Positions 23,287 to 36,346 of a stretch of DNA of 64,000 nucleotides are shown here, piece after piece (position 1 is the stretch's first letter; each line of letters begins with the position of its first letter). The translations under genes and the position numbers were made by a program. The notes below the pieces were generated by a model, which saw only the letters and a list, made by a program, of their open reading frames with translations, was not told where the DNA came from and searched no databases. Source of the DNA: Hirsutella rhossiliensis (Eukaryota; Ascomycota; Sordariomycetes; Hypocreales; Ophiocordycipitaceae); the NCBI RefSeq assembly GCF_020360975.1, contig NW_025408670.1, forward strand, positions 496,001-560,000, written 5' to 3'.

Positions 23287-26200
23287 TAAGCCCGGCCTAT
23301 ATAGCTAGATTATCTTTTGCCCGCCGATATTACCTTTAAAGCTATTTACGAGCTATTAACGCCGTTATAACGCTTAAATCGTAGTATTAAGGCAAGGAAC
23401 CTAGCTATACTAAGGGGCACTACTAGAAACATATAAATTATATAAATTATAACTATATATCCTTTAAAGAAGGATATTACTTATTAAGCTAGAACCCTTA
23501 ATTTTCCTAAGATAATATTAAAGGAAGTAAGAGGGGATAATTATACCGTAAGACTAAAGGAAAGCCTCGATTAGACCCTATAGATTAAGGGGATTAAATC
23601 GTAGGCCTAGACTTATAAGATTTAGGAATATACTAACCTAGACGGCCTAAAGGAGCTTAAATAACCCTAATAGCTAGACTAGGAGCAATTTATTATTAAC
23701 CTTAAAGGGAGACCTTCTTAACGAGAAGATAAAACCGAAGCTATATTCCTTATAAAGCGAATAGGTTATAACGAACAATACTAAGATACGAAGGACTCCT
23801 TTCGTAACCTTAAGAAAAGGTTCTAGCTATAATTCGATCGCTATAAGGTCTAGTAGAAGGCCCTAATCGTACTTAAAGAAATAATTAAGAAGACGATTAG
23901 TAAAAGGCTTTAGGGGATAACCTTAATATATAATAGCCTAAGAGAGAAAATTAGGGAATTAAAGAAGCAAGCCCTACCTTTAAGGGTAAAGGAGAAAAAG
24001 CTAATTTACGAGAGATATACGACCTCTATTAATAAAAGAGGCACGTAAGACTAGAAAGTATAGGTAGAATAGCTCGACTAAATTATTATAGATTTACGAG
24101 ACCTTAAGGTCGATATACTTAACGATATAAGAATTAGATAGGATTTTCTTATAGCGGTAGACGAGTAGGACCTATATTAGTTAATAATAATAAGGGCTCT
24201 TAACCTCTATAATAAAAGACACAGTAAAGATTAACTTCCCCTATAGAACCTAATCGCTAACTTTAAATAAGAATATACCTATAGGAAGAAGTCGTAACTA
24301 CCTATAAAAAGGGGAAGCGCTAATTAAATCTCTAGGAAATTAAATACTTAAGCTAAATACGCTAGCTATAAGCAGCACGTTAATAGCTTAATAAGCTAGT
24401 AGGAAAATTACTACTTACTATAGGTAATATATAATAAGAAGCCCCCGTTAGGCTAGAAATATAGTAATCTAGCTAAATAGAATATCGAAAAATAGCTAAA
24501 GGACTATCTAGATAAGAAAGTAAAATATATAGCCTAGACCCTTAATTCTTACCTTAAAGGAAGAGAACTAGTAGATACTATTATTAGTAATAACGGGCTA
24601 GGAAAGACTATTAATATAGTTACTCTATCTAAGGTAAATACGGCTATTAAGGGAACGCTATTACTTACTAATAAATTAATATATAACTTAGGGGCTAATA
24701 TTAACCTCTTTAATAACCTAGGTTAGTTCTAGGAAGGAACCTTTAAGTAGGGTTCTAACGACGAAGTCTAGGTTAAAGACTAAGCCTTTAAGGTATAAGG
24801 AATAGGAATAGCAGTTATCCCTATAATTAACGGTAGAAAGATAACCCTACTAGATGCTTACTTTATCCTAGAAATACTAATAAGTGTCTTCTTAGCTAGG
24901 CTAGGGATAACGGTAGGGATATTCTAGAACTAGCTCCTAAGATACCTCTATTCGGAACCTACGAAGGAGGTTCGTATTAAACTAACCGACTTTAAAGGTT
25001 AATTTATAATAGGAATACTCCTATAGCGTAAGCGGGTATTCGTAGTTATATAAGCGCCTAAGCCGCTAACTAAGGGGGTAGGTAACCTATAGTATCGCCG
25101 CCTTAAGTATCTTAGTCTAAGATTACTAGAGAAGCTATTAGAAGCCTGCTTAGGCACTAAGCTTTAAGGCCCTATAATATATAGCTATTAGATATACGTA
25201 ATAGGGAAAGCTAAGAGGGAAGTCTCGAGAAAAATACTATCCCTAAGGCCTAAAGGTCTAGGGGTATAAGTTAGCTTTAACCTTTACCCTAGCCCTATAA
25301 TAGTATATAACGGGGAAAAGAACTTTGCCTTATTTACCTATATAGATATATCTATAAGGTTCTATTACCTAATAGAAAGAAAAATAAGTATTAAGGATAT
25401 CTTTAATAACTTCGTAGCGTTACTTAAGACTTAGTATAAAGTTAAAATAACTATATTAGTTACTAACGGGGAAAGGGCTCTTTTAATAATAGAATAAATA
25501 GATTATATAACTAATAGAGGGATATAAGTTATATAGTTAGCCCCTTTAACGCCTACGTAAAATAGTTATATAGAGAGATTAAGGGTAATAGTAAAGGAAA
25601 AAGTAAGGGTTATAAGGCTTAACTTAAAACTTCTAGAAGAGCTATAGCTAGAGATATACTATATAGCGGTATACTAACTTAATATAATACCCTTCGAATT
25701 ATATAATTATAGCTAGTAGAGCCTATACGAGCGTTAGTAGACCTAGATAAAAGAAAATAATCTACTATATTACTATATTAAAGATATTAAACTAGATATT
25801 ATATATTTAAGGGTCTTTAGCTATATAGCGTTCCTAATAATAATTATAATATTAGAATATATTAAGGTATATAAGACGTAATTACCCCTTAAGTAAAGAG
25901 CTTATATCGGCTACTTAGTAGGCTATAGGTCTACTTAATAATACGTCGTATAAATACTATTAATTAAATAGAATAAACTAATAGTATTAGCTAATATATA
26001 GTTTAATAAGTCTATAAGCTACGATATAAAAAGAAAAGAGTAAGCCTAGCTAGTTTAAATATATAGCTACGATATCCTTAGAGATATAGCTATAACCGAC
26101 GTTATAGATAGCGGGGAACCTAAAACCTTTAAGGTACTAAGTTTATCCGACGATAATATAGATAATAGTTAGACGCTAGAAGAAGTAATTACCCTTTTAT

Positions 26201-26775
26201 AGGACCTATTACCCCTATATACTTTAGAAGATTAGGGATTAAAGACGCCCTTATAGGGATTATATAGATATATATATCTTTCCCTTCTAGAAATAGTAGG
26301 CCTAGGGATAGAGATTTTAATATTACCCCTTTTACTTAATACTATATTTAATATAAAGTTACTAAGCTCTATGCCTCTAACGCCTATAATAGATACTATA
26401 GCTAGCAACCCCTCTTATATCTCGTTAAGGAGATAGCTTAAAGATATAATACCTATATTAATTAACTCGTCTCCTTAAGACGAACGTAATAATATACCTC
26501 TTAACCTAAGGGGTTATAAGAGCGTTACTAAGAGGTATAGGCTAATAAAGTACTTAGGTACGTAGTACTAATATATTAGTAGGGTATTAGTAGGGAATCG
26601 TGCTTACCCTACTCGTATATTATAGACCTCTCGCTACTCCGACTAAAAAGGAAAAATCCCTCTTTTAGTAAGCTTTAGTCTTATAATAAGGAGAATATAA
26701 TATATATAGCGTAGTACCTTTAGCTATCTCTACTACCTAACTAATTATACTATAATACGTATTCCCTTATAATTT
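23287..26775 (+). mobile_element. RIP-mutated Ty1/copia element, copy 1: gag, protease, integrase
   Basis: Through-stop translation shows a copia gag at about 23,460-24,450, then a pol with YNLGANINLFNNLG (protease region), the pre-integrase RRLKYLSLRLLEKLLEACLG, and the integrase core (ALFTYIDISIRFYYLIERK, then ITILVTNGERALL, then NSYIERLRVIVKEK). At 26,525-26,775 it matches copy 2 (48,890-49,150, opposite strand) at roughly 90 percent. It breaks off at 26,775 before the reverse transcriptase. CpA and TpG are nearly absent. Confidence 0.75.
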
Positions 26776-26799
26776 CTAAAGCTTCCCTTTTTAGTTACC

Positions 26800-29700
26800 T
26801 AATAGAGATAGCTACTTAGAGAAGACTATATAACGCTCTTATAGCGCGATATAGTAGTTAACTAGTTAAGGCCTCTTTATTATATATATTAGGTATCTAC
26901 TTAAGAGATAAAGAACTAAAAGATATATCCTTAAAATAGACCCTTATTATAGACGATATTCTAACTATATCGAAGATATCGCTATTTATAGGCGTAAGAC
27001 CGTCGACTTATAAAGAAAAGCTTATAGCCCTATAAGCGCGTATTAAGGAGCTAGAGGAGACGAAACGCTTATAAGACCGCGTTATATAATTAGAGGAGGA
27101 AATTACTAAACGTGCTAGCGCTATCGCTATCTATTTAGGAAAGCGTCGATAGTCCTACTCCCTTAAATCGGACGATAGTCGCGGTAGCGAGGTTAAGATT
27201 AAAAACATCGCGTAATTATCTTAACCTATTAATATATAGAAATATTTAAACTAGACTTACGATCTAGAGGACGCTTTTAAGGCAGCGCCTAAATACTTTT
27301 ATCGCGACGAAATAAAGATCCTCTATATAGTAGATTATATATATAGCGACTATAAAGTAAGATAGCGCTAATACCTTAAAGAATAGATACCGATTAACTA
27401 AACTAAATATAGTATAAATTAGGTATACTTTAAGGAATAGATACTTATCTTAATTAAGGATACTATAAATAAGGAGATACTATTAGCGACGTAATTAAAG
27501 GAGGCTCGTTAATAAGAAGGCTAGTCCCCCTTAGAGTTTAGCTTATACCTTAACTCCTTAAAGAGGTATTTTAAACGCCTATTAAAAAAGGCGCGTGCTC
27601 TTATGTTTTTCGCTAAGCTAGAGCTAAAACTTTAAGACTAAATTAACCTTTATTTAATACCTATTTATACTTACTAATTGAAAGAGCTTATATAAGTCGC
27701 TTAATAATATTAAGATACTACTACTAATAAGAGGCGACGTACTAATACTACTTTTACCCTTAAAGGAACTAGGAATAAAAGTAGTACTATACCTTAAGGC
27801 GGTATATATAGGGGAATAAATTAAAGAGGCTAATAAGCTAGGCCGAATTATTAAGGAAATACTACCGATTTAACCGATAACTAGTAAGCTAGCGATATAC
27901 CTACTAAGGGCTAAACTAAGGGACGTTATTAAGGAAGAGGATCTTTTACTTAATCGGGAATTATATATTTCTAATATAATAAGCTAGGATACCTATCTAT
28001 AAAATATACTAATTCTCTAAAGGTAGAAACCCTAGTAAAGACTCTTAGACTTAATACCGTAAAATAAAGAAAAGGTAAGATATTAAGGTAAACGCTTCTC
28101 CTTTAGTAAACTTAATACTTATAGGATAGTTACTTAAAACTCCTATAATAATATTAAGGCGAAACCCTATTAAAGTCCCTATATACTTAGATACTTATAG
28201 TACCGTTAACCTTATAGATATATACTTTACTTAATAGTAGGGATTAATATAAGTAGCGCTATTATACCTTAAGTTATTAAGGCTTAGTAATAGTAAGGTA
28301 AGGGAGTATAAAGTATAGTTAGTGCCGCTTTAAATAATAGATATAAGAGGCACTAAAAAGATAATTACTTATTTCTATATTAATACTAATAAGTTAACGC
28401 TAAATAATTAGGTATTAATCCTTTTATTAGTTACTACCTTAGAGGATAAACGTATTTATATTATCCTATAAAAACAATAGTAGTAGTTTAAGTATTAACT
28501 AGGTAGCGAAACCTTATAAAATCCCTATAGATTCTTTTAGGAATATAAGAACGAGGTAAGGGTATATATAATAGCGCTTAATCCTAAGCTAATCCCGCTA
28601 CTAAATAAAGATAAGGATAAAGGGATTTTATAAGAAGAATAGGCCGAAATCCTACTAACTCTTTACCGGTTTAAAGATACTTTCTTAGCTAATAAATCCG
28701 ATTTATTATTAGCTAGAAAGAGAATAGATTACTTAATTAATTTAATCCTTAATATAGAACCTCCTTATAGACCGATTTACTATTTATTATAAAGGGAACT
28801 CTAAGTATTACGCGACTAGATCTAAGACGCGATAAAAAGGAAAATAATCTAAGAGTTAAAGAGCCTAGCTAAGGCGCTTATCCTTTTTATTTTAAAAAAG
28901 GATAATACCTTATAGCTATATATAGACTACCGAGGACTTAACTAGGTTACGTAAAAGAATCGGTACCCTTTACCTTTTATTTCGAAGATTATTAACTACT
29001 ATTAAGGAGCTAAGTATTTTTCTAAGATTAATATATAGAATACGTATTAATATATTTAAATTTAAGAAGGAGATAAATAAAAGACCGCTTTCTAAACGCG
29101 TTATAGATATTTTAAATACTTAGTAATACCCTTTAAACTTACTAATATACTAGCTATATTTTAAAGCTATATCTATTAAGCGGTCGAGGGGCTTATAAAT
29201 ATAATCTATATAGTCTACTATAACGATATCCTTATATACTCTAAGATAAGAAAAGAATATACTAAATACTTAAGATAAGTAATAGAAAGGCTAAGGGCTA
29301 TAGAGCTTTATATAAAACTATTAAAGTATATCTTCTATTAATAGTTAGTTAAGTTCCTTAGGTTTATATTATTTATTAATAGGGTATTAATAGACCCTTA
29401 ATAGGTAAAGGTAATAGCTTAATAGCCTAAACCTATAACCTACTATAATATTTAGGTTTTCCTTAAGTTCTATAATTTTTACTAACGATTTATATATAGG
29501 TACTTAGGAGTTATAGCGCCCCTAACTATATTATTAAAGGGGAGTAAGAATAAAAAGAAGCTAGGGAGTATAGAGCTAAACCTTACTAAAAGGGTAGCGT
29601 TTTAAGCTCTTAAAGATACTTTTTAAGGAGCCTTACTCCTTTAATATTATAATCTAGAAAGATATATTTATATTAAAATAAATATATTATAATTCGCGAT

Positions 29701-31950
29701 AGTAAGGATTATCTTTTAACTTAATAATAAAGGGCGTTATTATTTAATCGTATTTTATTTAAGGAAGTTTACTAGAGCTAAACTTAATTATAGTATTCTA
29801 GACTAAGAACTCTTTACTATTATTAAGTTATTTAAATACTAGCGATATTATATTAAAGGGGCAGCGTATAAAGTAAAGGTATTATTAAACTACTATAACC
29901 TCTAAATATTTATACGCTAAACCTTCTTAAATAAGAGGTAAGTAAGATAGTATATATATTTAGTACTATTTAACTTTATAATTAAGTATTATATAGGTAA
30001 ATCTAACCTAGTAGACGCGCTATTAAGAATACCTAAATATAAGGGCGAGAAGCCCTTATTTATAGAACTATTACTAGAGCTATAAGCGAAACTAGCTACT
30101 ATTAATACTATATCTATATAAAGAAATAATAAAGCGTTTTTATAGGTAAAGAGATACTTAACCTTAAGTTAATATAAGTATAGTAAAGTGCTTTTATATA
30201 AGGAAAATATATAAGCTTATCTATAGCGAAACTATAACGATTTAGGCGTAAGACTTAAACGATTAGCCGATTAAGCTAAAGAGAGAGCTAGTTATAAATA
30301 GTTACTCTTAAAGAAGACCGCTAAAGAAGCGGCCTACTATATAAAGGTTTATATAGTAGAAGTTTTAGAACCGTTACTAGAGTTATTAAAACGTACTTAG
30401 TTAGTTAACGTAGCGATTAGTAAGCTAAAGGAGACTAAAGACTTTTTAAAAAGGAAGGGTTTTTAGTTAGTACGCTTAGATAGACTATTACTATAGAAAG
30501 GTTATATCGTAGTACCTTTAAAAGTAGCCTTATAGTAAGAGCTAATATAGCTTTTTTATAACGATCTATTAGTAAGATACTTTAGCTCTTAACGTACTAG
30601 CGAACTATTAGTAAGGAACTTCTACTAAGATAAAATAATAAAAGACGTAAATAAATACGTTTAGTTATACTTAGTATATTAAGGTATAGTATCTAAGAGG
30701 TATCGCCCTTATAGTACTATATAATCGTTACTATATCCTATATAACTATAGGAAGAATTATTAATAGACTTTACTATAGGTTTACTTAAAGTATAGTATA
30801 ATAAATAAGACGTTAATATAAGCTTAGTAATTATAGACTAATATATTAAGTATTACCTCTTCTTTCTTATCTTTAAGATAATAATAGCTTTAGAGCTAGT
30901 AAAATTATTCTATAACTAAGTTAAATTAGTATATAGACCTCTAAAAGGTATTATCTTAGATAAAGGGTCCTTATTTATAAGTAAGTTTTAGTTAGATCTT
31001 TATTTTATCTTATAAGTAAAATATAAGCTATTAATAGTATTTTACTTATAAACTAATAGGTAAATAAAACGAATAAACTAAGCTATATAGTACTACTTAA
31101 GATACTTTACTAACTTAAAATAAACTAATTAAGCGTTACTCTTATATATTACTTAATTTATATATAATAATATAAAGAATATAATAACTAGGTTATTACT
31201 TAATAAAGCGTTAATAGGTTATTAACTAAACTTCTATATTAATATTAAGGACGATATTATTTAGAGGTAGGTACCTAAAGTAAGAGTAAGAGTTATTAGG
31301 CTATAAGAGCTATAAAAGAGGCTTAAGGAATACTAAAGAAAGGCTATTAAATTATAAGCGAAATACTATAATTTAAGGCACTAACTACTTATACTAAAAG
31401 TAAGAGACCTTATAGTATTATCGATAACGAATTTACGCTTTAAAGATAAAAAAAGAAAACTCTTACTTAAGTATATTAAACCGTTTTAGGTCCTATAAGC
31501 TATTAAAAAGTAAGTATATTATTTTATACTCCCTAAGAAGTACTTATACCTCTATAAAGTTTTCTATATTAGTCTCTTAGAGCTATAGAAAGAGCGAAAA
31601 GGCACTTATAAAGATAGCGAAACCCTATTAATACTAGACTTAAAGGATAATAAAGGTAAATAAGAAGTTTAAGAGATTAAAGACTAAAAGAGATTTAAGG
31701 GCAATACCTTTTTCCTTATTAAATAGAAAGGATAGCTAGCTAAGTATAATTAATAGGTCGATACTAAAGATATAGCGAATAGCTAAGACCTTATTAAAGA
31801 ATATACTACTCGCTTAACCGGGAAAAAGAGGTATAAGACTAAGTAAGGTAAGGAAACCTATTAGCGTAGGGAGATACTACTAAATTAGTAATAAATCCCT
31901 ACTAAATCGCTACTAACTTATTAATATATTAGTACGCTTAAATATCTTAT
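26800..31950 (+). mobile_element. RIP-mutated Ty3/gypsy chromovirus (G3)
   Basis: Order gag - protease - RT - RNase H - integrase - chromodomain, readable through the stops. Gag helical region about 26,960-28,000; protease around 28,170; RT about 28,740-29,250 with LYIDYRGLN and Y-x-DILIYS (YYNDILIYS); RNase H about 29,640-29,950; integrase about 30,540-31,330 (RPYSTI-SLLYP, LDKGSLFISKF); chromodomain about 31,660-31,840 (SKRFKGNTFFLIK-KG motif). LTRs were not resolved. CpA and TpG are nearly absent: 29,041-29,280 contains neither. Confidence 0.75.
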
Positions 31951-32577
31951 AACTATATATAAAATAGTAAAATAAGAGAATAAAGGAAAACTATTTATAC
32001 TATTTATTAAATATTATTAAGGAAAATAAAACTAAACTATAACTTTACTAAGACCTTAATAATAAAGGAGAGAAGGATAGTTATAGCTAAATAAAAGAAA
32101 AATAAGACCTATCTATTACTTCTAACTACCCCTCTTCTTTGCTAGCGTAGTAAGAACTAACTAAGGCGCCCCCTTTACTATATTAAATACCTCTAGAAAT
32201 ACTAGAACTACCTTATCCTCCGCTCCTTCCTTATCCTTTATATTAAGACCTATCTTTATTAGTATAGTACTTACCTTAGCCTTAGTAAATAGTAAGGCGT
32301 ATTATTATAAAGTATAGCTTATATCGCTATAGATAAAGCGGAGTTTTAACTAGGATTCCTAGGCTTAGTACTCTAGGCTTATATAGGCGATATTAAATAA
32401 GGGCGCGGGGTTAAGGTAAATAATAAGCTCGTAGCGCTTATTAATTAGTATATAGTAGTTAGTACGCTCGACCTAGTATATTATTAGGCGGTCGCTAATA
32501 AAAGGGTTAGATAAAACTTATAATAGTAAACTTCTATATACTTATAGTCTTAAAGGACTTATAATAAGCTATCTTAG
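31950..32577. other. RIP-mutated sequence of unknown origin (host of element X, left part)
   Basis: No protein family recognised. After undoing the inversion described below it is contiguous with the reverse complement of 50,648-49,200, and an unidentified RIP-mutated reading frame runs across the join. The last five bases, CTTAG, are one half of a target-site duplication. Confidence 0.4.
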
Positions 32578-33045
32578 TGTTACGACCCGACCAACGGATG
32601 TTACGACCCGACCAACGGATGGCCATGACACGGGCCAGGGATGACTAACCGCTGAAGGATCACGTGACCATGCGAAAGGTGATCGGTGGATCGCCTTACG
32701 ATCAAGCGAGCGGTGCTCGACGGATCGTTCATCGATCAAGGTGATCACCTCTGTGATCACCTCCAGCACCTCGCGATCAGAGACGGGCAGTTGGGTATAT
32801 ATAGCTGCCCCATTTCACTCCTTTAGACTAGATAGCTCTTTGCTTTCAACACAATCATTACGATCCCTATCACGATCTCATCTCTGATTCCGATCACTTG
32901 ATTACCTGGTTACAGTCTACGGTCTACGACCTCCGACTCATCACCAACGTGACATACTTATCATTGCTCAGACCACGCCCTGTTGTATCTGCCAACATAA
33001 ACCCCTCGACAGGTTTATCCCTTGGGAATATCACCGGTCGTCACA
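32578..33045 (+). repeat. Copy A 5' LTR, type 1 (468 bp)
   Basis: Begins TGTTACGACC and ends GTCGTCACA. The first 21 bp are present twice in tandem (32,578-32,598 and 32,599-32,619). U3 has nine GATC sites in about 140 bp and a CACGTG. TATATATA near 32,795. Matches copy B left LTR (50,649-51,117) apart from a one-base deletion near 32,842. Confidence 0.95.
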
Positions 33046-33056
33046 CGTTGAAAGCT
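33046..33056 (+). promoter_or_regulatory. Predicted self-priming primer-binding site
   Basis: CGTTGAAAGCT follows the 5' LTR directly. It does not look like the complement of a tRNA 3' end (no TGG start). Its reverse complement AGCTTTCAAC(G) occurs inside the LTR at 40,196-40,205, about 46 nt after the TATA box, where transcription should start. This is the arrangement of Tf1/sushi-type self-primed retrotransposons. Confidence 0.6.
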
Positions 33057-33108
33057 CTTGTTCAGAACGATACCGCGTCTCTCTGAGCAATATCGCATAA
33101 CTGTCAAC

Positions 33109-34790
33109 ATGCCTGCACAGCAAACTGGATCAACCAACTCGGGACACACCGTGTCGCCGCAGGACATGATGCGCGAAATCATCAGCCTTCGATATAAGGT
33201 ATAGTTACTTAGGAACGGAGGAGGCAACGGACAAGTTAGGGACCTCGGAGAAGCAGTCAAACCAAAACAGCCAGGACCATTCGACGGTACTCATGGCACG
33301 CTTCGAGACTTTCTCACCCAACTCAAAGCCTACCACCGATTCTATCCGACCAAGCTCTCGGACCCAGTCGAAAGGTACTCCACGCAGGAAATTGTTTATC
33401 TGGAACGGCACTCGCCTGGTTTGGACCCATCATGAGGACTTTCTCGACAACCAACCAGCGCGACGAGACAACGAGACAGACGAAGTCTTTGCCAGTTTCC
33501 AAGGATTCGAAGAAGCCATTACGAAGGTATTCGGAACAACCGACGAGGAACGAGAGGCCGAACAGAAACTTCGAGAACTCCGACAAAGGATCTCAGCATC
33601 GGATTATGCTGCGAAGTTCCGTCAAGTCACCTCAAAGCTTGATTGGGACGACGAACCTCTTATGTCACGATTCTACGACGGGCTTAAAGAAGAAGTCAAG
33701 GACGAGCTCTACAAGGAAAATCGACCTGACAACCTCTCGGACTACATTGCTATGGCAGTACGAATCGACGACAGACAGTATGCGCGACGCCAAGAAAGAA
33801 ACAAGGAAGAGGAAACTGGAACCCTTCCTATGGGAACAACTTTAACCGACGCGCCAACTACAAGAAGAAGCGCGAAACTCCATTGCTTACGCCCACACAA
33901 CTAACCCAGGCAAAATGGACCTGGATGCAACAAAGAAGGGCGAAGGAAAATGCTTCAACTGCGGGAAAGTTGGACATTTCTCACGAAATTGCAAGCAACC
34001 TCGCAAGGAGAAGAAAGTTCACTGGGCCCCAGCCCCAGAAGGTAAGAGACACCTGAACGCTACTAACAAGCAGGAACCAAAGCATGAACTCCTTAGTTGG
34101 ACTGCATGCTACGACGACAAATGCACGGTACACCTAAGCGACAAAAACGGTACCGGATGGTTCCCAAAGCCACCAAAGAAAACCCTTGCAATGGTGCAAC
34201 GAAGAGATCCCACAACACAGAAACAAGTCAAATTCGCAGAACCAGAATACCCTATCCTGAAGGAGTCTCACAAGACTGGATCAGGAAGAACGGCAAACGA
34301 TTCCAGGAAGACATGCGAAATAAGGATCGACAACAACGACGGGCAGTCTATAAACAACATAACAAAGAAGATACGGACGCAGCCCTTATGCTCACGAAAC
34401 TCGGACAACAACCCGAGAGGAACAACGAAGTTTCGACGACACAAGCTCTGAAGAACAAGACACGCTACAAGAAACAGAAGACGAGGATGAACTCGCACCA
34501 CCACCCTCACTACTAAGGGAAAACGCCACGATTGGAGAACACGCTCCATACTTCGAAGAATTCGAAGAAATGCTCAAAATTGGAACTCAACAAATACCTC
34601 AAATTCTCACGGAAAACCAACAAGCTGCATTGATTCGATACCAACCGGCACCACGCGGAGGAGACTACGCTGTGGCTATCGCCGAGTCGACACCTTTACA
34701 GCCCTACAACGAGAATGGCAACCACGAGGAGAATTTTCAGATGACCCAAGAACAGTGCTCAGTCACGAAGAGCACAAACATATTTCATGG
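33109..34790 (+). pseudogene. Copy A gag (capsid plus CCHC zinc knuckle), frameshifted
   Basis: Starts at ATG 33,109 (MPAQQTGSTNSGH). The retrotrans_gag region is 33,240-33,800 (PGPFDGTHGTLRDFLTQLKA, SGTALAWFGP, ASDYAAKFRQVTSKLDWDD), followed by a basic tail and the CCHC knuckle CFNCGKVGHFSRNC at about 33,951-33,992. A TAG near 33,203 lies in a short patch matching the RIP-mutated relict. Two one-base deletions near 33,373 and 33,435 move the frame twice and are shared with copy B; the relict copy lacks both. Not functional as it stands. Confidence 0.85.
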
Positions 34791-35470
34791 ATCTCATGCG
34801 TCTATTTGGACTGCATGATACACTTCAGATGAAGGCACGACACGACGCCTTCCCAGTCAGATTCGACGGACAAATACTTTCGAAACCCTACCTAAGCACG
34901 GAACTGGACTACTGGAAAATCGATCAACGTTACCCGAACGACCAAGTCATGTTATTGGAACCCGATTACGGCACGCCACTTGAATGCCGCGATGATTACG
35001 GTTCTTTAACGAGATGTCTTTCGGAAACATGCAAAATCCACAAACACGCCAAAATTGGGGAATGGCACAACGCCACTCGCTCTAAGGCATCCGAACCATC
35101 TATCTTCACAAGACTCGCGCAACGAATCAGATGCGACGAAGAAGATTACAACGAATGTGCACACCCGAACTGCAAAGTTCACGAACACGAAAAGGCACGA
35201 GCATGGCACAAACGACACAACGGTGCACCAAAGGACTACTGGCGACACCTACGAAGGCTACAAGCTACATTCGACCAAGGAAAAATTAACGCAGAAGAAC
35301 TACGCGCAAAACAGAAAGACGCAGAACGAAAACTCGATTCCTGGTACGAAAACGAACAGAATTGCGAAGCACGGTACGCAATCAACTGCGAAGCAGCACA
35401 ATGCAAACAACACAGCGTTGAGAAACAAGAAATCTTCGATTGGCTACAAGAAATCAGTCTCTTGAGCTGA
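34107..35470 (+). pseudogene. Copy A gag-protease linker with five C-x4-C-x2-H repeats
   Basis: Five copies of C-x4-C-x2-H, usually followed after three residues by K or E: CYDDKCTVH (34,107), CVYLDCMIH (34,797), CLSETCKIH (35,015), CAHPNCKVH (35,156), CEAAQCKQH (35,387). The 227-codon frame 34,787-35,470 holds the last three and is strongly charged. Function unknown; metal binding is inferred from residue pattern. A 2-base loss near 34,826 breaks the frame relative to copy B. Confidence 0.7.
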
Positions 35471-35627
35471 CACGACACCACGCGACGAAAACATAAAGAA
35501 ACGATATCAACAACAAATCGAAGAAGAATACCCAAATGAAACGAATAAGGACCAGGCAAATAACGAGGTACGCCATCTGTAAAGGGCTACAGACTGGCAC
35601 GACACGACAAGATCCAGGACCCTATGC

Positions 35628-35822
35628 ATGGCAACGGCAAGCCATGGCAACCAAATGGTATTGGACATCCAAATCGCGGGACATCACGTACACGCACTAT
35701 TGGATTGCGGCGCGATGGGCAATTACGTTTCACCTAGAGTCATCAATCGTTACCGACTCCCATGGAGACACAAGAAAGATCCATATGAACTCACGAATAT
35801 CGAAGGAGGCCTTCAACTATAA
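35628..35822 (+). pseudogene. Copy A aspartic protease domain (D-C-G active site)
   Basis: VLDIQIAGHHVHALLDCGAM and then GNYVSPRVINR are the retropepsin active site, with cysteine in place of the usual serine or threonine after the catalytic aspartate. Copy B has the same residue, so it is not a sequencing slip. The following ~200 codons (35,800-36,350) link to the RT. Confidence 0.75.
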
Positions 35823-36346
35823 CAACGGAATCATTGATATGGAGATTGATCACCTCGACATCAATATCCAGGGCCACGACGAACGAGTCGACTTCGACAT
35901 CATGGACATTGGAGAACACGACCTTGTGTTAGGGCTTCCATGGTTACAGGAGAGCAACCCACTGATCAACTGGAAAACTGGCCAGCTGCGTTGGAACGAC
36001 GACGCAAGTTTCCAAGACCAGCAGATTTGGGAGAAAGCAAAATTTTGCGATGATTTAGCCACTGAACAGGACGAAAGGGATGACCGTTCAAGCAAATCAT
36101 TACGGGCTTCAGCGATACAAACGAAAACAGCAACCGAACCGGCGGACACAACAAAATCGACTGACAAGACCCACGTACTGACCAACACGGCTGTACAACC
36201 TGGCATCCGACATAAACAGAACAAAGGACACAACAAGAAGATCCGAAGAGTTATTGCCACTCTAAGGAAAGACCTCGAACAAATCAACAAAGAGCTCGAG
36301 TCAAGAAACCAGCTCTCAAAAGAAAGAACAAAGCCCACAAGACAGA

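Noticed and set aside
20000..32577. Non-coding RNA cluster or reassigned genetic code, because no ATG and many stops occur
   Set aside because: CpA and TpG depletion accounts for the missing ATG and the added TAG/TAA, and known retroelement proteins read through.
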